Below are positions 1 to 5,097 of a stretch of DNA of 5,376 nucleotides, in pieces. Numbering within the stretch: the stretch's first letter is position 1; each line of letters starts with the position of its first letter. A model generated the notes under the pieces. It was not told the DNA's origin. It saw nothing but the letters and a program-made list of their open reading frames with translations, and did no database searches. The position numbers were made by a program, and so were the translations under genes. The DNA comes from Acidobacteriaceae bacterium (lineage in GTDB: Bacteria > Acidobacteriota > Terriglobia > Terriglobales > Acidobacteriaceae). Location: assembly GCA_030838305.1 (NCBI GenBank), contig JAUTWY010000232.1, positions 1 to 5,376 of the forward strand, written 5' to 3'.

Positions 1-1083
1 CACTGGGACATGACCAGCGGAAACGTGCATTGGTCGGAAAACATGGAACGCATCCACGGGCAACCACCGGGATCGTTTCGCGGGAACTTTGCGGCATTTC
101 TGGAAGGCATCGAGAGCGCGGATCGACTGCGGGTCAAGCAGGCCATCCAGCAGGCACTTGAAGGCGAGGGCAAATATCATGTGGAATACCGCCAAATAAG
201 ATCCGATGGAAGCCTGGGCTGGATGGAAGCGCACGGACAGGTGATTTACGATGCCGGGAATCGTCCCCAGAGCATGATGGGCGTGTGCCGGGATATCAGC
301 GAGCGGAAATCTTCCGAAACGGCGCTCAAGGAAGCACACCAACAGCTGGAGGCGAGGGTAAAGGAACGCACTTCCGAGCTCGATCGCGCGCAGGAAAGAT
401 TGCGAATGCTTTCAGCGCGGCTTTTGCGCATGCAGGATGACGAAAGGCGCAGAATTGCCCGCGAACTGCACGATACGGCCGGTCAGTTGTTAGTGGCACT
501 GAATTTGATCCTGGTTCCGGTGGAGAAGACTTTGCAGGCAGAGCATTCCGAGCTTAGCAGCCAAATCACCGAAAGCCTGCGCTTGGTCGACGAGCTATCG
601 AGTGACTTGAGAACCATGTCCCATCTCCTCCACCCGCCGCTGCTCGACGAGGCTGGGTTGCATTCAGCGGTGCGCTGGTATGTCGAAGGATTTGCGGAAC
701 GAAGCAAAATCGATGTAGACCTCGAGCTGGACCCGAACGTGGGCCGGCTCCCGGCGGAGTTCGAAACCGCAATCTTCCGCATCGTGCAGGAGTGCTTGAC
801 GAATATTCACCGTCATTCGGGGAGTAGTTCCGCCAGCATCATCATCACTCGCAATGGGCAGAATCTCAAACTGGAGATTCGGGACCAGGGCAAGGGTATG
901 TCAGTGCCGCCCCCACGCGCCGGTGTGGGCATCCAGGGCATGCGGGAGCGAGTCCGGCAGTTGGGCGGAGAGTTGGAGATCGAGTCGGGGGAAAGTGGTA
1001 CCCGAGTCACCGCGGTTTTCTTCGCAGATGCTGCATCTGCGTCTCGGGAGCGTTCGCCAGAACGTTTGGACCTGGCTTCCTGA
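1..1083 (+). CDS. PAS-domain sensor histidine kinase, NarX/DegS-type (HisKA_3), 5'-truncated
   Basis: Two-component sensor kinase that would autophosphorylate on histidine and pass phosphate to a NarL/LuxR-type response regulator. The frame is open to base 1, and the residues before the first ATG (base 10) read His-Trp-Asp, which fits the start of a PAS fold (WD...VHWSENMERIHG), so the true start lies upstream. Counting from the Met at base 10: PAS/PAC core about 1-100, ending in GVCRDISERK; coiled-coil linker about 101-143; HisKA_3 dimerisation domain about 143-210 with H-box ERRRIARELHDTAGQ, phospho-acceptor His154; HATPase_c about 250-338 with N-box Asn265 (ECLTNIHRHS), G1 box DQGKGM (292-297) and G2 box GVGIQGM (305-311). 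All catalytic motifs look intact. No membrane segment is seen in this part; sensing or membrane domains may lie upstream. No response regulator follows, so the partner is upstream or elsewhere. The ligand cannot be told from sequence. Confidence 0.95.
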   Translation, partial: HWDMTSGNVHWSENMERIHGQPPGSFRGNFAAFLEGIESADRLRVKQAIQQALEGEGKYHVEYRQIRSDGSLGWMEAHGQVIYDAGNRPQSMMGVCRDISERKSSETALKEAHQQLEARVKERTSELDRAQERLRMLSARLLRMQDDERRRIARELHDTAGQLLVALNLILVPVEKTLQAEHSELSSQITESLRLVDELSSDLRTMSHLLHPPLLDEAGLHSAVRWYVEGFAERSKIDVDLELDPNVGRLPAEFETAIFRIVQECLTNIHRHSGSSSASIIITRNGQNLKLEIRDQGKGMSVPPPRAGVGIQGMRERVRQLGGELEIESGESGTRVTAVFFADAASASRERSPERLDLAS

Positions 1084-1155
1084 CCTCCGGTCCGCTGCTT
1101 TAAGAGAAACTTCCTAGATAGTCCATTTTCGATATCAGTACTTTCCCCGATTGGT

Positions 1156-1229
1156 TCAAGAGGGATCATGGCCCACTCTGTATTTCTGTACAGAGCCCGC
1201 TATTCCGGGGACTAGCGATCTCAAGAGGG
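1156..1229 (+). repeat. Pair of 9-bp direct repeats flanking the inverted repeat
   Basis: TCAAGAGGG occurs at 1156-1164 and again at 1221-1229, 65 bases apart start to start, on either side of the inverted repeat at 1176-1195. Both copies are upstream of the stress gene at 1280. They could be paired regulator sites, but no known operator is recognised, and chance duplication cannot be excluded. Confidence 0.3.
1176..1195. repeat. Perfect 7-bp inverted repeat (possible operator or hairpin)
   Basis: CTCTGTA (1176-1182) and TACAGAG (1189-1195) are exact reverse complements separated by 6 bases. The element lies in the gap between the histidine kinase and the glycine-zipper stress gene, 84 bases before the latter's start. 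It could be a binding site for a dimeric regulator or a small RNA hairpin. No T-run follows, so it does not look like an intrinsic terminator. A 7-bp match can occur by chance. Confidence 0.35.
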
Positions 1230-1279
1230 CACTTCTCCTGGGGTCGTATTCCCGCAAACTCGCATTAAGGATATGAGCC

Positions 1280-1804
1280 ATGGCGAAAAGCAAATCGGTG
1301 TCTGGAATTTATTTGACCCGAACCGATGTCGAATCCGCCGTCATCGCTTTCAAAGGCGCGGGGTTTTCGAGTTCGGATATTTCTATGCTGCTGCCGGACA
1401 GCAGCAAAGAACTTGTCACCGAAAACAACACGCAGGCGCCGGAAGCGGCGGCAGTTGGAGTGGGATCAGGTGCGGCAGTTGGAGGGGCCGTGGGCTGGCT
1501 GGTGGGCGCGGGTGCACTGGCGATTCCCGGCATTGGTCCTGTCATTGCCGCCGGCCCGATCGTTGCGGCTTTTGCGGGAATCGGTGTGGGGTGCGCGCTG
1601 GGCGGTTTTGCGGGCTGTTTGATTGGAGTGGGAATTTCAGAGCCTGAACCAGGCAGGTATGAAGGCCGACTCTCGAAGGGAGGAATTCTGGTCGCAGTTC
1701 ATTGCGAAACCGCCGGTGAGGTCAATCGCGTCAAAGAGATCATGGAGAATACACGAGCGGAAGATATCGGGCATTCCCGGTCGGAGGCCAGTCGCGTGGC
1801 TTAA
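1280..1804 (+). CDS. Glycine-zipper general stress protein (DUF3341/YflT-like)
   Basis: 174-residue protein of a family usually annotated as a general stress, membrane or DUF3341-like (ActD-like) protein; the biochemical role is not established. The N-terminal part (about 6-40, SVSGIYLTRTDVESAVIAF followed by GAGFSSSDISMLLPD) looks like a strand-helix-strand unit. A long Gly/Ala-rich hydrophobic segment (about 59-119) carries repeated GxxxG-type zippers (GVGSGAAVGGAVGW, GIGPVIAAGP, GIGVGCALGGFAG) and probably forms two membrane-associated hairpin helices. The C-terminal part (about 127-163, YEGRLSKGGILVAVHCE) supplies a second strand-helix-strand half, so a ferredoxin-like fold appears split by the glycine zipper. 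The ATG at 1280 is preceded by AAGGA at 1267-1271 with 8-base spacing. The overlapping ATG at 1273 opens another frame lacking family features. Neighbouring stress-type genes suggest induction under stress; this is inference. Confidence 0.85.
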   Translation: MAKSKSVSGIYLTRTDVESAVIAFKGAGFSSSDISMLLPDSSKELVTENNTQAPEAAAVGVGSGAAVGGAVGWLVGAGALAIPGIGPVIAAGPIVAAFAGIGVGCALGGFAGCLIGVGISEPEPGRYEGRLSKGGILVAVHCETAGEVNRVKEIMENTRAEDIGHSRSEASRVA

Positions 1805-1989
1805 TGGCCTCCGCTTATCCTTCGACGCGAAGCAATACCAGAGAGACTGTAGTTCCGCAATTTATTCCTATTAGGCGATCTGAAGCATTCCCCTAGTCCT
1901 GTAGCTTCCCTTGATTCACTTTACAGCTTGAACCGGATGGAACAACCCCCACTGCGAAAGTTAAGCTCACCTGCGTGGGAATAAACAAC

Positions 1990-2004
1990 TGCTCGCTTCG
2001 AGCA
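1990..2004 (+). promoter_or_regulatory. Small hairpin in the leader of the SYLF gene
   Basis: TGCTCG (1990-1995) and CGAGCA (1999-2004) form a 6-bp perfect stem with a 3-base loop, ending 8 bases before the GAAGAGG ribosome-binding site (2013-2019). It could affect mRNA stability or translation of the downstream gene, but it is short. The rest of the gap at 1805-2026 shows no clear sigma-70 promoter or terminator to my eye. Confidence 0.25.
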
Positions 2005-2026
2005 CGGAAACGGAAGAGGTCTACGT

Positions 2027-2758
2027 ATGACAAGAACGAATGCATTGCCGAGATATCTCGTGGTGCTCGGTTCCAGCTTGTTGTTGTTCGCCGGAATGGG
2101 ATGGTCCGCGGACAAGGATAGTTCAGACATTGAGAAGCGCCTCGATGCCGCTACCCGAGTTCTGACTGAGATCATGGGCACGCCAGACAAAGCGATTCCA
2201 AACAAGGTGATGAACGACTCCAAGTGCATTGCTGTCGTGCCCTCGATGGTGAAAATTGCAATCGGTTTTGGTGGCAGTCACGGTAAGGGCATTGCTACCT
2301 GCCGCACCGCAGATGGCCGTTGGAGCGCTCCGGCTCCGATCACCATTACGGGCGGAAGCTGGGGATTGCAGCTGGGTGGTCAGGCGGTTGATCTCGTAAT
2401 GGTTGTGATGAATGAACAGGGAATGCAGCACCTGTTGTCCAGCAAATTTAAGTTGGGCGCGGATGCTTCCGCAGCAGCTGGTCCCGTGGGACGCGATGCT
2501 GCCGCGGATACAGATTGGAAGATGAAAGCGGAAGTACTGACCTACTCTCGAGCCCGCGGCGTTTTCGCCGGGATCGACCTCAATGGTTCAGCGATTAGTC
2601 AGGACAAGGATGAAACCCGCGTTCTTTACGGGAAATTCGTTCCTTTCCAAGAGATCTTGGACGGAAAGGTTCGCCCGAAGGCTTCCACGGAAGCGTTCCT
2701 CGACGCGGTCCGGAAATATTCCGGTGAGTCGAAGGAGCATGCGCGAAACGATCGATAG
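2027..2758 (+). CDS. Secreted lipid-binding SYLF-domain (Ysc84-type) protein
   Basis: 243-residue protein of the SYLF/Ysc84 family. In eukaryotes this domain binds phosphoinositides and actin; bacterial members are exported proteins of poorly defined role at the envelope. Residues 1 to about 28 form a signal peptide: basic start, hydrophobic core LVVLGSSLLLFAGMG, then WSA before a charged mature start, giving likely cleavage near Ala28. The SYLF domain spans about 50-215. Visible family hallmarks are CIAVVPSMVKIAIGFGGSHG (67-86), the run around WSAPAPITITGGSWGLQLG (99-117), and LTYSRARGVFAGIDLNGSAI (171-190), followed by the YGKFVPFQEIL segment. Length is typical of a domain plus signal peptide. 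Two cysteines (67, 92) could pair after export. The start is supported by GAAGAGG at 2013-2019, 7 bases before the ATG. It stands alone, 222 bases after the previous gene, and is followed by a hairpin. Confidence 0.93.
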   Translation: MTRTNALPRYLVVLGSSLLLFAGMGWSADKDSSDIEKRLDAATRVLTEIMGTPDKAIPNKVMNDSKCIAVVPSMVKIAIGFGGSHGKGIATCRTADGRWSAPAPITITGGSWGLQLGGQAVDLVMVVMNEQGMQHLLSSKFKLGADASAAAGPVGRDAAADTDWKMKAEVLTYSRARGVFAGIDLNGSAISQDKDETRVLYGKFVPFQEILDGKVRPKASTEAFLDAVRKYSGESKEHARNDR

Positions 2759-2770
2759 TTCAACCGTATG

Positions 2771-2795
2771 GGCCCGGGCTCTTTTTGACCGGGCC
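2771..2795 (+). terminator. GC-rich hairpin after the SYLF gene, possible terminator
   Basis: GGCCCGG (2771-2777) and CCGGGCC (2789-2795) pair perfectly around an 11-base loop, 12 bases after the SYLF stop codon. The T-run (TTTTT, 2782-2786) is in the loop rather than after the stem, so this is not a textbook intrinsic terminator. It may end transcription weakly or protect the mRNA 3' end. Confidence 0.45.
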
Positions 2796-2820
2796 TAGTG
2801 CTCAACAACAGAAAGCGATT

Positions 2821-2825
2821 GGAGG
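2821..2825 (+). promoter_or_regulatory. Ribosome-binding site fixing the DUF3309 start
   Basis: GGAGG lies 5 bases before the ATG at 2831. It decides against the longer reading from GTG at 2798, which would add 11 charged residues before the hydrophobic start and would run through this site. Confidence 0.8.
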
Positions 2826-2830
2826 CTTTC

Positions 2831-2983
2831 ATGTCGACGATTCTACTGATTCTTCTAGTGCTGTTGTTGGTGGGCGCCCTGCCGGCCTGGCCCTATAGCA
2901 GGTCTTGGGGCTACTACCCGAGCGGTGGTCTGGGCCTCGTAGTCGTAGTGTTGCTTGTGCTGCTTCTGGCCGGGCGATTGTAA
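2831..2983 (+). CDS. Small two-helix membrane protein, DUF3309 family
   Basis: 50-residue hydrophobic protein. Residues 2-18 (STILLILLVLLLVGALP) form a first membrane helix; the conserved middle, AWPYSRSWGYYPSGG (19-33), is the signature by which I recognise the DUF3309 family; residues 34-48 (LGLVVVVLLVLLLAG) form a second helix. The family has no proven function. Members are small inner-membrane proteins commonly found in soil bacteria and near stress or hypothetical genes. Length matches the family. The ATG at 2831 is chosen over an upstream GTG at 2798 because of GGAGG 5 bases before it and because the family begins at this Met. It follows the SYLF gene by 72 bases, with a hairpin between them, and its own stop codon is inside another hairpin. 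Confidence 0.9.
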   Translation: MSTILLILLVLLLVGALPAWPYSRSWGYYPSGGLGLVVVVLLVLLLAGRL

Positions 2984-2997
2984 ATTTGTAATCGCCC
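2972..2997 (+). terminator. Hairpin spanning the DUF3309 stop codon
   Basis: GGGCGATT (2972-2979) pairs perfectly with AATCGCCC (2990-2997) across a 10-base AT-rich loop that contains the TAA stop (2981-2983). A weak T-rich stretch (ATTTTGT, 3004-3010) follows a few bases later. It may be a terminator separating the DUF3309 gene from the TonB gene, or a 3' stabilising structure. The stem begins within the last codons, so translating ribosomes would disturb it. Confidence 0.5.
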
Positions 2998-3043
2998 CTT
3001 GCGATTTTGTCGTGGGATATGAATTCTTTTACAGGGGAGTTTC

Positions 3044-3049
3044 GAGGAG
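3044..3049 (+). promoter_or_regulatory. Ribosome-binding site fixing the TonB-family start
   Basis: GAGGAG lies 5 bases before the ATG at 3055. The same frame is open further upstream (TTG 3007, ATG 3019), but those starts lack such a site. The ATG at 3055 gives a plausible start, MPNQESSRHAAD. Confidence 0.7.
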
Positions 3050-3054
3050 TGCCA

Positions 3055-4023
3055 ATGCCGAATCAGGAAAGTTCTCGCCACGCCGCTGATACGTTTTTCC
3101 CAGTGTCTTCATCGGCATTGCTTTACGGAGGTCGCGAGCGAGTCGTGCGGCCGGTCCCTGCGCGAGCCCGAGCACAGAAACCGCTCGGTCCGGAGGCAAT
3201 CTGGGGACAATTTAACAATTACCGCTCAAATGGTCTCGCCGGTTCAGCGGCGGTGCACGTCATACTGCTGGCATTGCTCCTGGCCAGCGCCACTTTCGGC
3301 CATCACATAGTGCAAACCGTGGAGCAGTACCAGACGGTCACGCTGATCGCTCCCTCGCTGGATTCCTACGCCCTGCCGGTAGCGAAGAAGATTGCCAGCG
3401 GCGGGGGCGGCGGCGGCGACCACGATAAGTTGCCGGCCATTAAAGGACGACTGCCAAAACCTGCGATGCAGCAAATCACTCCTCCACAGATTATTGTCCG
3501 CAACGAGCATCCACGACTCGCGGTAGAGCCGACGGTGGTTATACCCCCACAAGTCCGCCTGGCCTCAAATCATATGCCGAACCTGGGTAATCCTTCGGCC
3601 GCAGCACTTCCGTCCGCTCCTCCCTCTAACGGGACGGGTTCGGGGGGGGGCATTGGTTCTGGCTCGGGAGGTGGCGTAGGTGTCGGCCACGGCCCTGGGG
3701 TCGGTGCCGGTAGCGGTGGCGGTATTGGCGGAGGCGTTTTCAAGGTGGGTGGAGGAATCTCCGCTCCCCAGGCGCTTTCGACCCCGGATCCCGAATACAC
3801 AGAGGAAGCGCGCAACGCTAAAACGCAGGGCACGTGCATACTGTGGCTCATCGTCGATGACCAAGGGCGCCCGCGCGATATTCGCGTCGTCCGCGGCCTG
3901 GGATTTGGACTGGATACGAAGGCCATCGAAGCGGTGAAGCAATGGCGCTTCCAGCCCGCTCTCAAAGATGGCCGGCCAGTGAACGTGCAAATTAGTGTGG
4001 AAGTCGGCTTCCGTCTTTACTGA
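3055..4023 (+). CDS. TonB-family protein with glycine-rich linker and C-terminal TonB domain
   Basis: 322-residue envelope protein of the TonB type. Family members are anchored in the inner membrane and reach across the periplasm to outer-membrane transporters using proton motive force. From the Met at 3055: cytoplasmic N-terminus about 1-58, rich in Arg/Pro; one membrane helix about 61-82 (GLAGSAAVHVILLALLLASA); a short Gly run near 116-120; a Pro-containing spacer with ITPPQIIVRN and VEPTVVIPPQVRL; a Gly/Ser-rich linker about 193-234; and the TonB_C domain about 235-322 (TPDPEYTEEARNAKTQGT, then GRPRDIRVVRGLGFGLDTKA, then VKQWRFQPALKDGRPV and a final VEVGFRLY). The AxAxQWRF-like block and the terminal beta strand are typical. 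No ExbB/ExbD genes or TonB-dependent receptor are nearby, so the partner is unknown; acidobacterial genomes often have many such paralogues. The linker is glycine-rich rather than the Pro-Glu/Pro-Lys repeat of enterobacterial TonB. Earlier in-frame starts exist (3007, 3019) but are less well supported. Confidence 0.9.
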   Translation: MPNQESSRHAADTFFPVSSSALLYGGRERVVRPVPARARAQKPLGPEAIWGQFNNYRSNGLAGSAAVHVILLALLLASATFGHHIVQTVEQYQTVTLIAPSLDSYALPVAKKIASGGGGGGDHDKLPAIKGRLPKPAMQQITPPQIIVRNEHPRLAVEPTVVIPPQVRLASNHMPNLGNPSAAALPSAPPSNGTGSGGGIGSGSGGGVGVGHGPGVGAGSGGGIGGGVFKVGGGISAPQALSTPDPEYTEEARNAKTQGTCILWLIVDDQGRPRDIRVVRGLGFGLDTKAIEAVKQWRFQPALKDGRPVNVQISVEVGFRLY

Positions 4024-4068
4024 ACTACTGATGAGGAGCCGTTCCACGTAATCAGGTCTTCCCCCAAA

Positions 4069-4133
4069 GGAAGCGGCCGGATCAAGCGCTGGCATTGGCA
4101 TCTGCCTTGTCCGCGAATGATCCGGCCGCTTCT
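4069..4133. repeat. Perfect 15-bp inverted repeat forming a long hairpin
   Basis: GAAGCGGCCGGATCA (4070-4084) is the exact reverse complement of TGATCCGGCCGCTTC (4118-4132), with an extra G-T pair outside (4069/4133). Inside the 33-base spacer, CGC (4087-4089) can pair with GCG (4113-4115), and GGCA (4091-4094) with TGCC (4103-4106). A folded stem of about 65 bases is therefore likely in RNA. No T-run follows on either side. It could be a factor-dependent or bidirectional transcription stop for the TonB gene, a structured RNA, or a copy of a dispersed palindromic repeat. The inner GCCGGAT/ATCCGGC recalls REP-type palindromes, possibly by coincidence. Confidence 0.75.
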
Positions 4134-4223
4134 GCAGCCACGCCAAAAACCCGGAAGGCCTCGGTATTCCCTTTCAGGAACCGAAGTACAGCAAGTCTGG
4201 CATTCAATTACAGGAGCACCCTG

Positions 4224-4265
4224 ATGGGACGGAAGTCGTACAGTCGCTACTCTCAGTGCGGATGA
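4224..4265 (+). other. Possible 13-residue leader peptide ORF
   Basis: ATG at 4224, preceded by AGGAG (4212-4216) at 7-base spacing, reads MGRKSYSRYSQCG and stops at TGA 4263-4265. Its stop overlaps the ATG (4262) of an 11-residue frame, MMNAPGIVESK, ending at 4297. The sigma-factor start is 65 bases beyond the first stop. It may be a translated leader that tunes the sigma gene, or a chance frame behind a purine-rich site; size alone cannot settle it. Confidence 0.25.
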
Positions 4266-4318
4266 TGAATGCTCCCGGAATCGTGGAGAGCAAATAGACA
4301 AGCACCCTAGTTAGAAAG

Positions 4319-4324
4319 AAGGAG
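4319..4324 (+). promoter_or_regulatory. Ribosome-binding site fixing the GTG start of the sigma factor
   Basis: AAGGAG lies 6 bases before GTG at 4331. No ATG in this frame sits near a comparable site, so GTG is preferred. Confidence 0.8.
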
Positions 4325-4330
4325 ACTACA

Positions 4331-5047
4331 GTGGCGACTTGCGTGATTTCCGCGACAACACCCAGCAATGTTATTCCGGTCAGGGAAGAAACCAACCGAG
4401 ACGACGAACGCAGTCTGGTTCAGCGCGCGCAGAGTGGCGATGAGCAGGCTTTTGCCACACTCTTCCAGAGCCATAAGAAGCGTGTGTATTCCGTTTGCCT
4501 TCTGATGACGAAAGATGTAGCTGACGCTGAAGACCTGACTCAAGAGGCCTTCCTGCAAGTATTCCGTAGTGTAGGTTCATTCCGGGGCGACTCCGCCTTT
4601 TCTACCTGGCTGTACCGGGTGGCGGTGAACACCGTGCTGATGAAGTTGCGGCGCCGCAAAGCACCGCCGATCCTCTCTCTGGACGAGCCCGTATCCTCGG
4701 AGTCGCCCTCTCTCCGTCGTGACGTTGGGAAGGCGGATCCAAGTCTGTTTGGCGCGATCGATCGGATTGCGTTGCGCCGCGCCATGCAGGAACTCCCGGA
4801 AGGCTGCCGAAAGATTTTCGCGCTGCACGAGGTTGAAGGTTATCAGCATCACGAGATCGCCAAGATGCTGGACTGCTCGGTAGGCAATTCGAAGTCACAA
4901 TTGCACAAAGCGAAGATGAAGATGCGCGATCTGCTCTTTCCGAAGCGGAGAATTTTGCGCCGGCCGGCGGCGAATCAAGTCTGCGATTTGTCGCCTTCCG
5001 AAAAGAATGAGCGATCTCAATTCTCCCCGTCGTACGCAGCGCGGTAA
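4331..5047 (+). CDS. ECF-type RNA polymerase sigma-70 family sigma factor
   Basis: 238-residue alternative sigma factor that would direct RNA polymerase to a specific promoter set. Region 2 spans about 40-110: LFQSHKKRVYSVCLLMTKD, then the core-binding motif DAEDLTQEAFLQVFRSVGSF and the -10-recognition/melting segment STWLYRVAVNTVLMKLRRRK. An acidic/serine-rich linker (about 111-145) has no region 3, as in ECF factors. Region 4 spans about 150-202: MQELPEGCRKIFALHEVEGY, then a helix-turn-helix HHEIAKMLDCSVGNSKSQLH that reads the -35 element. The N-terminal extension of about 25 residues and the basic to polar tail of about 36 residues after region 4 make it longer than a minimal ECF factor of about 180 residues. 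The GTG start has a strong AAGGAG site. No zinc-finger anti-sigma gene follows directly; the next gene, 50 bases on, is unrelated. The signal and regulon are unknown. Confidence 0.94.
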   Translation: MATCVISATTPSNVIPVREETNRDDERSLVQRAQSGDEQAFATLFQSHKKRVYSVCLLMTKDVADAEDLTQEAFLQVFRSVGSFRGDSAFSTWLYRVAVNTVLMKLRRRKAPPILSLDEPVSSESPSLRRDVGKADPSLFGAIDRIALRRAMQELPEGCRKIFALHEVEGYQHHEIAKMLDCSVGNSKSQLHKAKMKMRDLLFPKRRILRRPAANQVCDLSPSEKNERSQFSPSYAAR

Positions 5048-5083
5048 GACGGTAAGGGGACAGAGATCCAAATCAGAAGCGAG

Positions 5084-5089
5084 AGAGGA
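5084..5089 (+). promoter_or_regulatory. Likely ribosome-binding site for the 3'-truncated gene
   Basis: AGAGGA in a purine-rich run (5081-5089) lies 8 bases before GTG at 5098. It is the best start in a frame open since the TAA at 5053-5055; no ATG is available before residue 47. Confidence 0.55.
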
Positions 5090-5097
5090 CACAGTCT

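Larger units (their letters stand above)
4024..4330. other. 307-base gap: long inverted repeat, mini-ORFs, sigma-factor leader
   Basis: Non-coding stretch between the TonB-family gene and the sigma factor. It holds a perfect 15-bp inverted repeat (4070-4084 with 4118-4132) and, further on, two very short overlapping reading frames (4224-4297), the first behind a good AGGAG site. GGAAC at 4177-4181 recalls an ECF -35 box, but no -10 element follows at a suitable distance. No standard promoter or known riboswitch is recognised. Confidence 0.6.

Noticed and set aside
1273..1647. 124-codon + strand frame starting 7 bases before the stress gene
   Set aside because: It overlaps the family-like frame from 1280, is rich in Arg, Gly and Cys as expected for an out-of-frame reading, and has no domain signature.
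1820..1832. Short CTTCG-ACG-CGAAG hairpin after the glycine-zipper gene as a terminator
   Set aside because: The stem is only 5 bp with no T-run after it; support is too weak to call.
1939..1943. GGAAC upstream of the SYLF gene as an ECF -35 element (also 4177-4181 upstream of the sigma gene)
   Set aside because: No matching -10 element is found at the usual 16-18 base distance in either place; a five-base match is common by chance.
2798..2830. GTG at 2798 as start of the DUF3309 protein
   Set aside because: It would add 11 charged residues to a family that starts directly with its first membrane helix, and GGAGG at 2821 clearly serves the ATG at 2831.
3007..3054. Upstream TTG (3007) or ATG (3019) as start of the TonB-family protein
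   Set aside because: The GAGGAG site with 5-base spacing favours the ATG at 3055, and the upstream starts lack a comparable site. ATG 3019 cannot be fully excluded.
3565..4146. Long open frame of 193 codons on the - strand opposite the TonB-family gene
   Set aside because: It is antisense to a gene with clear TonB_C motifs, has low-complexity composition driven by the Gly-codon repeats, and shows no recognisable domain.
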